Of a stretch of DNA of 63,105 nt, positions 35,699 through 47,105 are shown piece after piece; position 1 is the first letter of the stretch, and the number at the start of each line of letters is the position of its first letter. The position numbers were made by a program, and so were the translations under genes. The stretch comes from Gymnopilus junonius (lineage: Eukaryota; Basidiomycota; Agaricomycetes; Agaricales; Galerinaceae). The stretch is from positions 1-63,105 of the forward strand of contig JADNYJ010000209.1 in assembly GCA_015501075.1 (NCBI GenBank), in the 5' to 3' direction. The notes beneath the pieces were generated by a model. It was not told the DNA's origin, did no database searches, and saw nothing but the letters and a program-made list of their open reading frames with translations.

Positions 35699-37348
35699 AC
35701 GTTGTGAGGGTCGCCCTCAGACTGTCCCTGTAAATCGGATAAAATATAAATTTATTGGGCAACTTACCAAGTGATGCGCACAAGAATTATGGTGCCGCGT
35801 GATGCACCATCGCACCATTATCTCGACTCGAGCGACAAATTTCCAAATAAGGAAGTGTCCTCATCAAGCACATGAGCGCGTAACAACTCTTCCGAATTTC
35901 AAACGGGTTCGAAAATCAAATATCCACCCTATCTTCCAACGTTATCATGCTATCCATCAACAAGCTGACTCATTTCTGAGCCTTGGCCTTACAAATCCGA
36001 CTCTCCTATAATTTTCCTCCTTCTTATCTGGGCCAATTTCAATTTCTTTCAGTAGACTAGACCCGTCTATTCCTTTCTAAACCATTCACCTGACCTTATC
36101 TGTGGATTACAGAGCATAATAATTAGTAAGGCGATGAGCCCGCAGCAAAATCAGCTCTAGAATAGACCTTTTATTTCAAATTTCGCTTTTCACCTCTTTT
36201 TCTCTCCTCAAACTTGACCCTTTCTCTACAGTAGCTACAGTATAAATACTGGTACAGTGTATCGTAGCTACTCAGTGAATTTAGTACCGATCCACTCACC
36301 AAAGAACCAAAGAAATCGGCCAATTAACGGGCCAACCACCTCAAATCTCATTTATCTCATTCTCAAACGGTTATCTTATCACGTCTTATCAGAGCGTGAT
36401 TGGATTAATCCCTACTCTACAAATTAAATCCCTTATCTAAACTACGCTTTTGGTCCCTCATCAGACGGAGTCTGATTCCGAGTCCCATTCCGGACTTCCG
36501 AAACTTCCTCGCATTTTACAACGTATTGTCATGAAAGCAGGGCCTTGTTATCCACGCAACGTGCACTTGCTGTTTCCAAGTCCGCGAACGCTTATGCTCA
36601 GTAAATCTTTCAGTCTCCTCATAAATATGGTCGTACCCAAGTCTATCAGGATTTGGTCAGGATGAAGGTAGTTTTGAAGGGAAGGCGAAGGTAAAGTTTA
36701 ACCGGACGTTTGCTGGGAGCACATTTAAATTCATTTTCGGCTCCGACTCTAGAGTGAAAGTATCAACTAATTCTACAGTCTACCCGCCGCTGGGCGATCA
36801 GGGGTTGGAAATCTCGTCGAGTGAGATTTAATGGGGATCCTTGGGCACGTTTTTGAGTGTGTGTTATGTGCTGGTTCATCCGTGAGCAGTGCATTGCAAG
36901 CAGACTGGATACTCCAGGTCAATAAATATAACTTCAGTATGGGTACAAATTCACTGTATCCTATGACGAACATGATCTTCTTCATCAGACTTGGACATTG
37001 TTATCGAGGGTTGAAGACCGTACCTATTATTTGTACACTTTATCCCCCGAATTTCGCAACCATTTGTTGTCGGTATAAAGACCTAAAAGAACTCACTCGT
37101 CCCATCTTAATAATTGCAAGGTTTTATATCAGGTAAATCAAGGGTTAAAGCTAGTTATTTATTCAAATATAGAGGCCTACTATGTATCCTGGACAAGATT
37201 TTGAAGTAGTATGCTCATGAAACCCAGATTTTCGTGGGCGAGACGGGCATTGAAGTTCTTTCCTTTTGTTCCCGCTTATAGATTAGTTAATATGTGAGCA
37301 GTGCCGCTCTTTGGATAAGATAGGGAAAAAAACACAAACTTTCACATA

Positions 37349-38869
37349 TCACCACCTTGTCAATTCCCGTCTCCATATAAATGCTGACTTGGTCCAGTCA
37401 CAAAGCCACAGTTCCTCTAGCAATGGAAACTGTTGAATAAGTTGATCTTAGCAGCATGATGTCTTGTAATTAAATCTTCATCTTTATCAGACGACCAGTC
37501 GATCGAAAGTGAACGCAAGTTGGATGACAAAGAATATAGACAAATGTCATCTAGAAATGTCTGCAAGACGTTCAGTAAATTTATCATGCTCAAATATCGA
37601 CTAAACAGAATGACTTACTCCATGTGTCACCTTTGCCTGCGAAAGTTCATTCGCAGCTTCTAGTGCCAAGGCCTGTAGATTTGGGAAGAGGTTCAGCAAT
37701 TTTGGAAAGTAGCTTTGTTCGATGAACTGAAATTTAGTCGTAAAATGAGTGAGGTGCTCAAACCAGATGGACCATGTCGGTGAAGATATTCGATTCCAAA
37801 TGGCCTCGAATGCTAATCCTTCCTTCCAAATTGAGGTGATACGTAGCTGCTCCAATTGAATATACTGCGAGGTGTTCTGAGGCAACTTTTGTGAAAGGAT
37901 GGCGTGAAGTAGTTCAGGCGGTCCTTGCAACTCCTTGAGGAAAGGCATAGGGGGTGCATGAAAGGCTTCTAACCCCTCACATAATCGTATCGCCTCGTCA
38001 GGAAGGGGAGCCTCTGGCATAGTTATGTCAAGAGTGCGAAGATTCGGCGATTTAGAAAGGAGACATTGCATGTATGGAATGGTACTACTCGTGATGTATA
38101 TGTGCAAATCATTGAGTGAGGTAAACGTGCGGGTGGAACTGATGTGGTGCAAAAAGGGTGCGGAAGCAAGGACATCGGCGATGAAAAGCCAGGTGAGTCG
38201 GTCGGCGTCTAGAAGGCCCAACCAGTGTTCGATGCCGTGACCTCCTAGACCAGCAACTTGAAGCATACCGGCGTGATTGACACAAAAATTCTTCAGATTT
38301 AAGTGAAGTGGCGTATCTAACGGTGTTAGTTGTAAATTGCAGTTGTTGACGTAAAAGCCTTCCAGGTTCGGCAACTGCGACAACTTTTGGATAGTAGAGC
38401 TGTCAAAATCTATGCAGACGCACGACAGAATGGTGAGATTCCTGAACTTATGCACGGAGTCGAAGAGTTGACTGGATAAGTAATCCTTATCGTATGCATG
38501 AGGCACAGTTGTAGGCTCCGCCTGATCCAGCTGCCAACCTGTGCAGCATATACCGTGCACGTAGCCTACAATCCGGTCAGAAAGGTAAAAGGCCAACCGG
38601 TCAGCTTCGCGCTCGATTGTTTCGATCGATGGCATTGATCTCTGGATGAAGCCAGATGGGGCGGAGAGGATGAAGGAATGAAAGAAGAAGCCCTCGTAAA
38701 TCATCGGTAGTAAGTAGGAACGAAATGTTCGACATGTCAGGGAGATCTCAGCCCAGATGTGTAGAATAGCACTCCTCTGGTTTGCAGGTGGGAGGATGAC
38801 ATCTTCGAAGATCTTGATCCATAATTCAGCAGGTAGGAGTTCAGTCACGGATCGCTGGAATGAGGCCAT
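37349..38869 (-). CDS. F-box protein, family member 3
   Basis: It starts MASFQRSVTELLPAELWIKI at 38869. The F-box (LLPAELWIKIFED, then WAEISLTCRTFRSYLLPMIY) precedes leucine-rich repeats (NLEGFYVNNCNLQL, WLGLLDADRLTWLFIADV, NLRTLDITMPEAPLPDE, RITSIWKEGLAFEAIW). After an intron near 37565-37615 the last exon reads FLDDICLYSL, LRSLSIDWSSDKDEDL. One missing base near 37447 is needed to reach QLIQQFPLLEELWLCDW and TKSAFIWRRELTRW with the stop at 37349. It is the most complete member of the three. It probably serves as an SCF substrate receptor; the target is unknown. Confidence 0.82.
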
Positions 38870-38918
38870 GCTCGTCGACGTCGAGTTGCAAGGAAGGAGA
38901 GAAGGGCATGTGTCGGTC

Positions 38919-38953
38919 GTAATCGGATAAAGGCTTCCCACGCAGACACCTTG
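38919..38953 (-). promoter_or_regulatory. F-box family promoter module
   Basis: The plus strand reads aatcggataaaggcttccca then cgcagacacc, 50-85 bases before the start of F-box member 3. Copies precede members 1 and 2 at like distances, and two orphan copies lie at 35664 and 57858. Confidence 0.6.
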
Positions 38954-39384
38954 CTCTATGATCTGCGTGAATTTCACTCCAGATTCACTGTAATTCAACC
39001 TGGGTTAAAATGAAGGGGTGCATACACAGCTAGGTCAACAACTTCGAGGCTGTCCTTATAGCATTATCAAATGCATTGAATTTATAGGGCTGCCAGCAGT
39101 GCAGTGGCCACGTCCAGAAAAAATGACCTTGCGGTATGTGGCGGCTGTCGGTGTTCTAGGAATCCAAAAGCACCGGACAGTGGGTAAAACTAATCCACTA
39201 ATAGCATGGGAAAAGTCTTCAATTTGATAATTATCACGCATGTCAATTCAGACTGAAGTCTATTATAGTCCCAATCAGTAGCACAATAAGATCAGCTCTT
39301 TACATATACAGTTATATTCGAGCCCGAATCTAGCTCTCTCCCACCTCAGTTTTCTAACCTCTTAGACTCTCAGAAACCCGAATC
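38954..39384. other. Intergenic region between divergent genes
   Basis: About 430 bases separate the F-box member 3 promoter from the methyltransferase start. Short frames on both strands are not supported. Both promoters should lie here. Confidence 0.5.
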
Positions 39385-40589
39385 ATGGAGGCAATGCACA
39401 AGTTCTACGATGATCCTGATACCAAGCCCCCGCTGGACCCTTCGCTTTATTCGTTGCAGCCGGATGAGCTCCAGTTCTTCCAGCGTTTGACGGGGATACA
39501 GGACGAGGAAGCGTTAAAGGATCATATAATTGTGGTGCAGAGGAAGGCTTATAAGGTGCGTTTTGGCTTCTGTGCTGCGAGCTTGGGGTGTAGAAAGCTG
39601 AAAGTTGATCCACTATGGATGATTAAAAGTTGTATGGATATCCGTGTATTCGTCACTTCAACTTCCTCAGGTACGCTTCAATTTCATTTCGACGTCGATT
39701 TCCTTTACTCAAAACGCGTATTACAATTTATAAACGGAAGACTGAAGATCACTCGTCTCCCCGCATATCACAAAGCCCTCAGGTTACTAGAATGGCACAG
39801 AGACCCCATCTTCCTCGATATGGGGTGCTGCTGTACGCGTCTTTCCATTGCCATTAGAGGTCAGAGACTGACACCGAATTTCTTCTGAAACTGTATATGC
39901 AATTAGTTGGGAATGATACAAGGAAGATAGTCATGGATGGATGGCCGGCGGAAAACGTCTTGGCTTCTGATCTACGTCAAGGTAATAACGTGTTCTAGTT
40001 TACTTTGCCATTTAATTTCAATCTGGCAGGATTCTGGGACTGTGGTCATGAGCTCTTCAACTCAACCCCCACCACTTTCCCCGTCAAATTCGTCCAAGGT
40101 GACATATTCGACCCCTCCTTCCTCTCCACCTCAACCAAACCCGAATTCGAAGTCTCCGAACAACGCTTCCTACCCACTCTCATGTCTCTCACCCCATTCC
40201 GCCAACATATTTCCGCCATACACGCCAGTGCGTTCTTCCATCTCTTCGCGGAAGACCAGCAGCTGGAGCTCGCAAGGCGCCTGGCGGTTCTGTTGGTGCG
40301 GAAGAGAGGGTCGATCATCTTCGGAGCGCACGTCGGTCGGCCGGTTAAAGGGTTCAGGGAGGAAGTTTCTGGGGATAATAAGGAGCGTATATTGATGTTC
40401 TGCCATTCCCCTGAGAGCTGGTGCACGATGTGGAAGGGAGAGGTGTTTGCGGGTCTTGGATGGAATATGCAGGTGAATGTGGGGGCGAAATTAGTGTATT
40501 ACTTGGGGGTGGATTTGGAGCGGGATGATACAGTTGCTACGGAGGATGGAAAGTTTTACGAAATGCAGTGGTCGGTAGAAATATTGTGA
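39385..40589 (+). CDS. SAM-dependent methyltransferase of an Agaricomycete family
   Basis: It starts MEAMHKFYDDPDTKPPLDPS. The N-terminal part has TGIQDEEALKDHIIVVQRKA and, after an intron (about 39556-39629), LYGYPCIRHFNFLR. A further intron leads to ITRLPAYHKALRLLEW, DPIFLDMGCC. Joining donor and acceptor there gives DMGCCFGNDTRK, the SAM-binding loop, then DGWPAENVLASDLRQ. The last exon has FWDCGHELFNSTPTTFPVKF, then AIHASAFFHLFAEDQQLELA and GSIIFGAHVG, CHSPESWCTMW. The family is frequent in mushroom secondary-metabolite clusters, but no such cluster is evident here. Substrate unknown. Start, splice sites and stop (40589) agree well. Confidence 0.85.
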
Positions 40590-40897
40590 GCACTTATGTA
40601 TCAATATACAGACGCTTAGTACGAAGGTATCTTTATTATGCACCAAAAGATGTTATGTAAAGTGAATAATTGAGCAAAGCGTGAAGGAGAAGGTTACTTG
40701 GGCACGTATACGGGGTCTGAAGTCGGAACGGCTTCAGGACAGCCTACTAGTCGCGCCTCCTTCAGCCTTCTTCTTATCAAGCATGGATATGACACCAAAC
40801 CAGGCATATTCTTGGACTTCTATACTTAACTATTTAACGAGAACGAGCACACGACAAGTTCAACAACGCCCTCTTACATCCAGAGTTCCCAGGAGCA
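40590..40897. other. Short intergenic stretch
   Basis: About 300 bases between the methyltransferase stop and the next gene on the same strand. It should hold a terminator and a promoter, but I see no clear signal. Confidence 0.4.
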
Positions 40898-41645
40898 ATG
40901 AAAGCATCTCAGCCTCCTTCATTGAATCGTTCCACCTCTCCTCCGCATAACCTGACCATGACCACCACCTTCCTCTCCCCAATGGAATCCAACCCTTCCC
41001 AAATAACCCTCGTCGCACCCGAATCAACCAGCACTCTCATATTCTCCAAGCCCAGCGCACTCAACACTATTCTCCTCCTGAACGGCCGTCCCTTATACAA
41101 AATCGCCACAGTGGACGCTGCTGCGGAACGTACGACGATAGCCGACGCCGCCACTGGGGAGATGGTGGTGACGATTCAGCGGAGGGATGTGCTGCCTAGC
41201 TGGGTCACGTTTAGTGAGAGGAGTGTGACTGGGGCTAGAAAGGTGAAGTTGAGGGAGTGGTTGAAGGAACAGGAGGAGGGAGGCCCAGGGGCGCAGTGGA
41301 AGATGGAGACTGTTGTTGGGAATTTTGTGTGGAGGGTGGATGAGCTACTTCGGTTAGCCGTGAGTGAACTTTGTAAATCCCACTCGGTACAATTACCCTT
41401 GTAATGAAGCGGTCCTATCGTAGTTGCATCCTGAAAGCAACCTCGACCGTCCAATCGCATGGGCTCAGGCTCAAACAGATGTCGACCCGTTTGCATTAAT
41501 CGCAACACGAGCAACGGATCCGTTCCGCGAGGAGATCGTGGCATCTTTCCTCATTCTCGAACATCGCATTCGAATGGAGGAAAAGAAAGCATATTTGAAG
41601 GAGAGGAGGTTCTACAGAACGAGGATCGCGACGAAGTTGGTCTGA
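40898..41645 (+). CDS. DUF6593-like small protein
   Basis: Two exons. Exon 1 reads, after a possible later start at 40958 (MTTTFLSPMESNPSQ), beta-rich blocks: STLIFSKPSALNTILLLNGR, LYKIATVDAAAERTTI, EMVVTIQRRDVLPSWVTF, then VKLREWL and VGNFVWRVDE. After a short intron (about 41359-41423) exon 2 reads LHPESNLDRPIAWAQAQ, DPFALIATRATDPF, EEIVASFLILEHRIRMEE and ends RIATKLV. The order (nucleotide-free beta sandwich, W-R step, closing helix) fits the DUF6593 group, distant from the gene at 22846. Function unknown; likely soluble. The choice between starts 40898 and 40958 is open. Confidence 0.65.
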
Positions 41646-42000
41646 CGGAATACATTCTGGAAGAAATATTATTCTTATGCTCAGCCCATCAAGGAGCATG
41701 TATCGTTATCTCGCCCATGCAGGAAAACAAAAACCATTACCAAGTCGAAAAGCAGTTACATAGTATACTTATTCTACGACGAAGTCTAGCAAGAGTGTGT
41801 GTGATTAACAATCACAGAACAAGCATGGGGAAAGAAAGTCAAGGAAAAAAAGATGCAACGGAGTAATAGCATGGTAACACATAATAAGATGGGGCTGAGA
41901 ACGTAAAAGAAAAAAAATGGAAAAGAGGAGGTATGTACTCTGTCTACAACTACACTAGACAGTCCCAAACGGCATGAAAACCGACCACGATCCAAGCTGC
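41646..42000. other. Intergenic stretch between converging genes
   Basis: About 355 bases of shared 3' flank of the small DUF6593-like gene and the HECT ligase gene. Nothing else is seen. Confidence 0.5.
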
Positions 42001-45000
42001 TCAAGACAAGTCAAACCCAGCATTCGAATTGATCGCCTGCAGCAGTTTATCGCGGAGTGTTTTCTCATTGGTATACCTCGGGAGCTACAAGAACGAGACC
42101 AATGGCCAACTTAGTCAACAGCTTGAACGCGAAGGAAGTAATGGAAGTGACGCACCTTTAACAAATTAACACAAGTACTAGAAGTCGGCAGACGGTACTG
42201 ATCGGAGCCTGCATCGCGTATAGAGAAATTAGGAACGAGTTCTTTGAATCCGCTGAAAAATATCAGCGTCAGTAAATAATGCAAAGGTAAGGAAGGAAAC
42301 CAAGAAAGGGGACTCACAGCAAAGGCGGCCGACTACAGCTCGTCACGAATCTCAACAACGCCCTTCTCTGTTCCTGGTCTAAAGAGTCGACGACCTACAA
42401 TGATATAGATCAACAACCGGCCAAAAATCAGAGAGAAAAAAGAAAAAAAGAACGTACCTTCCAGAACAACCGGATCGTCTCGTGGGCATCATCATACAAC
42501 CCGCCATAATTCGTATGTCCTCTCAGATCATCCATATCAATAGGCGAATTCACACCCCCAATGAGCACCTGGACTTCCTGACGATTGAACATCCTACACA
42601 CAAGCAACACACACGCAAAAGTCAGCCAATCTCCTTTTCGGAATGACAAGGTTCAAGGGTGGAAAACGGAAATATAACGCACCTCAGCCATTTCGGATCA
42701 ATCATCTCCGACAAACCCTCAAAGAACGCCTCGCTCTGCCGCTTGATCTGCTTCGTCAACCTGAAATGCGAGACGAGGTAAATATACTGCAATCTATTCT
42801 CCTTGGTCACCGCGATATTCGATCCGTTCTTGATCAAATCCACAGTCTTCGTTTGGCCGAATTCTGTGAAGGGCAACATGTGAGCATTAGATGAGGTGAA
42901 CATGAACGAGAGAGAGGCAAGCAAAAACGGACCTTCGATCGAAATCGTAAAATTCAACGCCAAATCCTCCACATTCCCCGTATAATGTTTCAGGAAAAGT
43001 AACCCATTATATAAATCCAGATCCAGCGACGACAGGTCATCTAAAAAGTTTTGACGGCCCAACCACTAGACGAACGTGGATGTTGTGGGATCAGCAAAAG
43101 ATTCTTCCAATGCAGATCATCAGAATCGAGTAAGAGGGCTCACTTTGGCTAGGAAGAACCCGGCGAACGCCACGTCGACGAGGATACCTTCATACATCGC
43201 TTTTCCGAGGATACGTCCAATGAAGCGGTACCAGTTCAAACTGTGCGCTGAAAAAAATCAAGCAAGCAAATGCGGCCAGTCAGCTCAACGCCAACGCGAG
43301 AGGGGAAAAAAAGACAAACGCACGTTCAGTCGCATACGCATGCGGATTCGGATACAGCTCATTATTCTTCGTCGCCAACCACAATCCACGATCGGTATCA
43401 AACACCTCCTTGCACAACGACGTGAAAAACTCTTTGAACACCCCTCCACCGTCTATACCCGCCCTATAACATCATCGAAAAAAAAGGTCGTCAGCATACG
43501 TCCAACGTCCGTTAAAAAGAGCAAAAAGAGCAAAAAGACAAAGGAAAAGAAAAAGAAAAGAAAAAAGAAAAAAAAGAAAAGAAAAAAAAGAAAAAGAAGA
43601 ATAATCATAAGACGAAGAAAAAACCAAAAAAAAAAACCCCCCCAAAAAAAAACAAAAAAAAAAACTCACTCTTCCTCCCCAAACTGATCAATAAACGCAA
43701 TCTCCACCGGCGCCTTCAAATCCGCCTCTGACAGCTTATCAAACCCATCCTGCGCCACCATCCCCCTCCTCACCGTCACTTTAGGTCTTAATCCATACCC
43801 GAACGCGCTCCGCCGCGCCGCGAGGGCGTTCAGACCTGCACTACCCAGTCCAAGGGTTCCGGGTCCGCCTGCATTGCCTGGGCCGCCGAAGCCTCCTGGG
43901 CCGAAACCGCCGAAACCAGGTCCGAAGCCACCGAACCCTCCTAAGCCGAAACCAGAGGAGGAAGAGGAAGGATCGCCCTGAGCGTGCAGCATCATATCAT
44001 TCGCCACGAAATGCCTGAATATAGCTACGCGGACTTCGAAGGGGATGCAGAAGGGGATGTTGTTCAGTATCCCGAGACGCGGGGATAAGGAGGCGAGTTG
44101 GCGTTTGGTTAGAGTGTGTCTTGAGGAACGGGGGTGGGTTGAGTGGGTGTGGTTTGAGTGGGTGTGGCTTGAGTGGGTGTGGCTTGAGTGGGTTGAGTCG
44201 GGGTGGTCGGCAGGTTGAGCGGAAGAAGAGGGGGAAGATTCAATGTCGGTGGATATCCGATGTTCTTCGAGTATGGCAGCTTCTACGAATGAATGCATGT
44301 CCAGTTGAGAAGTGATCAACCAATGATCAGGAGGGACGAAAGGTCTTCGAGAACTACACCGTGCCAAAAAAAAAAAAAAGAAAAAAAATCGTCAGTACCA
44401 ATATCAACCATCACACACCGCATACCGCATAGAACTCAAAAAAAGGAGAAAAAAGCACTCCACTCTCTCGCATGTATCCCCACCAAACACCGCGTCACTT
44501 TTTCCCTCACCACATCCCACGAACACCTTATCTCATCGGAGATATACCCTTCATCTTGCTGCGTCCGTCCTCTTTGCTCCATCATCTGCGTCTGACCATC
44601 CCGCCAATAAAGCGTAAACGCAATATTCAACAACCTTTTGCTAAACTCCACGAGCTCGTCCAGACTCAGTGGGTTCCTACTAGTACCGGTAGCAGCAGCA
44701 CTTGCACTTGCACTTGCACCGGTGCCATTGCCATTGCTATAACCCAAGGGCAGTCCATTACCAATGCTGGTTCCCGCTGAACTTGAAGACCCGAAAAACT
44801 CCTCATCCCCCATGGTCAGCAAGGCCTGGGCGTACAAGTCTGAGAGGAAGAGGATAGACGGCCATTGGGCGTAATTGGCTGGATCTGGGAATACGAGTTC
44901 AGAGTGGGTCAGTATTTGAAAACCTAAAAATAAAATAAAATAAAAAGAAACCAAAATAAAACTTACCCAAAACACCTCCCTCTTCGCCCTCCCTTCCAAG

Positions 45001-46653
45001 CACACTCCGCCTCACCAACACCCTATACACCTCCCTAACCAACCCGCCCCCGGGCCCTGCACTGGCCAGGATCACATTCAAGATATCCGCATGGCGGTCT
45101 TCGGGGTATGTGAGTGTTAGCGTGAATAAGTATTTGATGAGGTCCAGCAGGAGGGAGGTCGAGGACGCAGACGAAGAGGATGAGGAGGGAAAAGAAGACA
45201 CTTTAGATTGGGCGGTGGCGATTAAAGGCGTGAGATGTTCCGCCGAGATAATCTTATCCAGCCTCTTGAGCGTCTTCTCGTCGATCTGGGGTGGTGCCTC
45301 CCTCAGTGCCGCCGGGGAGGAGAAGGAGGAAACAACAGTCACCCTCGGCGCGCTGCCCTCATAGTCTTCATGCGATGGCATTGGCGTTGAATATCCCTTG
45401 CCGTTCATATCTACATCAGTCCCCTTTCCCTTGGCGGCCTTATGCTGGTGGTGGTGATGATGTTTAAACACTCCTACGGGGAAAGCACCGAACAACGCCC
45501 CCTCTAGTCTCAGATACGTCCTCAACGCAGCACCCGACATCCTCTTATAATGAGGAGCCACGAACATATACAACGTCGCGGCCAAATGGACCTTCCTCCC
45601 CCCATTCACACCCAAAGCGGGAGAGCGCGCGAGGCCAGGGACCAGCGGGTCTAGGACCTCGAGGTGGGTGATGAGCGGGATCTTGGAGAGGAAGGTCGGG
45701 AGGTGGGATAGAGGGAGCCGGTTAGGGAGTTGTGGGATGGAGAGGATGGAGAGAAGAATGTGGGCGAATATCTCGGCGTGTTGCGCGGGGGAGGTGGGGA
45801 GGGGATAGGTGGATAGAGGGAGGGTTGTGAGGTCTAGGAGAGGCGGGAGGCTTGGGGAGGATTTGGCTGTGATGGGCTGCAAGAGGTGGGAGAGGGTTAG
45901 GATGGGAATGAGGATGGAAGGAGGGAGGGAGAGGACATACTATTCGCTCGATGGCAGATCCGAGGAGGGCGTAGTACTCATGTCGCATCAGATACTCGGT
46001 GAGAGCAGCGGTGAATGCGGGTCCTTGAGCGCCTAAGGCTTTCGTGGAGGCTTCAGTTGATAGGAGCGCTGTCAGAACTTGGAGATACGAGACCGCATTC
46101 GGGGATCTGAACAGGAAGATATGCCAGAGATCTTCAGTGCAAAGCAAAATCATTACGTACTGCGGTGAATCAGCGGCTGATCGTAGCAGCAGCAGACTGG
46201 CCTGACGAACGAGGACCAGCCAACTCTGTCCATGTTCTCCACCCACAGGAGCGAACAATCGTTCTGCATCAACATCATCATCAGTATCTCCCAATATCAT
46301 CGCCCCAGAAAAAAAAAAGACATACCCCTCCCCAAACGCAGCACCTCCCCAGCCCACATCCCCAACACCTCCTCGTCCCTCCCAATCAGCACCAAACACC
46401 TCAACCCCGTCAACCCCAACACATCTCTCTCAAACATCCTCCTCATCTCCCCCTTCGCCACCCGGGCGGCCTTCACACCGCGCCACCACGCCTGGATGCG
46501 CACGGCGCTCTCCGTACGCTGACGCAATGCAGCACGCGCCTCCCGCTCCGCTTGCACGCTCCGCAGGATGGAGGTGGCGCTGGAAGAGGTGGATGCGCCG
46601 CCTAGGTTGATCTTGCGCTTGTATTCGTTCCCGAAGGAGGGAAAGGTCGACAT
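42001..46653 (-). CDS. HUL5: HECT-type E3 ubiquitin ligase (HUL5/UBE3C type)
   Basis: Large ligase that adds ubiquitin to proteasome-bound substrates in its yeast and human relatives. It starts at 46653 (MSTFPSFGNEYKRKINLGGA), the family N-terminus, followed by an IQ-like motif in VRIQAWWRGVKAARVAKG (residues about 50-68). Helical repeats follow. The HECT domain runs from ILNNIPFCIPFEVRVAIFRH to the end: VRRGMVAQDGFDKL, VEIAFIDQFGEEE, FLDDLSSLDLDLYNGLLFLK, NRQEVQVLIGG, LYDDAHETIRLFW. The catalytic Cys is in LPTSSTCVNLLK (codon 42171-42173), and the end is LLQAINSNAGFDLS. A His/Ser/Thr repeat and a Gly/Phe-rich stretch (both low complexity) sit inside the HECT N-lobe boundary. Fragments of a second copy lie at 29186-29525. 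Confidence 0.92.
43480..43668. repeat. Extreme purine tract in a HECT gene intron
   Basis: Almost 190 bases of A with interspersed G (aaaaagaaaaag-type) form most of an intron between two HECT-domain exons. The coding strand has an unbroken pyrimidine tract. It ends next to aaaaacccccccaaaa runs. Read lengths of these runs are unlikely to be exact. Confidence 0.8.
44121..44210. repeat. Coding minisatellite of about 18 bases
   Basis: Four tandem units of gagtgggtgtggcttgag lie in frame in the HECT ligase exon and give a Ser-His-Thr-His repeat (THSSHTHSSHTHSNHTHS). A Gly/Phe-rich repeat follows further along the protein (43870-43960 on the plus strand). Confidence 0.75.
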
Positions 46654-47105
46654 TTTGCGGTGGTGGTGGTGGTGGTGTATTGGAAAGTTGTAAGGAATCC
46701 GACTCTTGGCTTACCGAGGTCGACCAGCCGGAAATGCGTAAGCTCTGGTCACGTGGAAGGAATAAATATAGAGCATCCTACTTTTCTTCTAGTACCTACT
46801 CGACTATTCTCTTTTGATTCTTTCGTCTTGCACCCCAGGGCTCAGTGCGATGAAGGTGTGCTATGCACTCTATTAAGAGTTTCGACTAGCCTCAGGATCC
46901 AGTGGGCATACGTCACCATGAGCCGACCAAAAGGGACTTACTTACTTGGACGGTATGATGGCTAGTCGAGATTGCTCCCAGGACACAACTACGACAGCTC
47001 TCGCATTACTACAGGGTAATCGAAGTAAAGTGACATTAACTGATCCACCCTTCCCACAAAATTCCCAAAACGTAATCACAAAACACATGTCCAGAGTCCA
47101 ATAAT
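46654..47105. other. Intergenic region upstream of the HECT ligase
   Basis: About 450 bases with only an unsupported plus-strand frame that starts in a (gtg)n run next to the ligase start. It contains the ligase promoter and the 3' flank of the HNH paralogue. A ggtggtggtggtggt run at 46660-46677 is present. Confidence 0.45.

Larger units (their letters stand above)
33854..37348. other. Gene-poor 3.5 kb with promoter fragments and an inverted-repeat element
   Basis: No gene is supported. Pieces alike to other parts of the window occur. 33990-34020 and 36555-36595 share ccaagtccgcgaacgc and nearby bases. 34235-34290 and 37065-37115 share tataaagac and aactcactcgtc. 34150-34224 matches the HNH gene promoter. 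35664-35698 matches the F-box promoter module. 35575-35620 resembles 37115-37165 (aggtaaatcaa). The stretch looks like accumulated 5' ends of duplicated genes whose bodies have been lost, with one transposon-like element between. Confidence 0.5.

Noticed and set aside
43076..43687. Plus-strand frame of 203 codons with a Lys-rich tail
   Set aside because: It is the antisense of HECT exons plus the purine tract of an intron; composition alone produces the long open frame.
46165..46605. Plus-strand frame of 146 codons, His/Pro/Gln-rich
   Set aside because: It lies opposite the IQ-motif exon of the HECT ligase; that exon is well supported.
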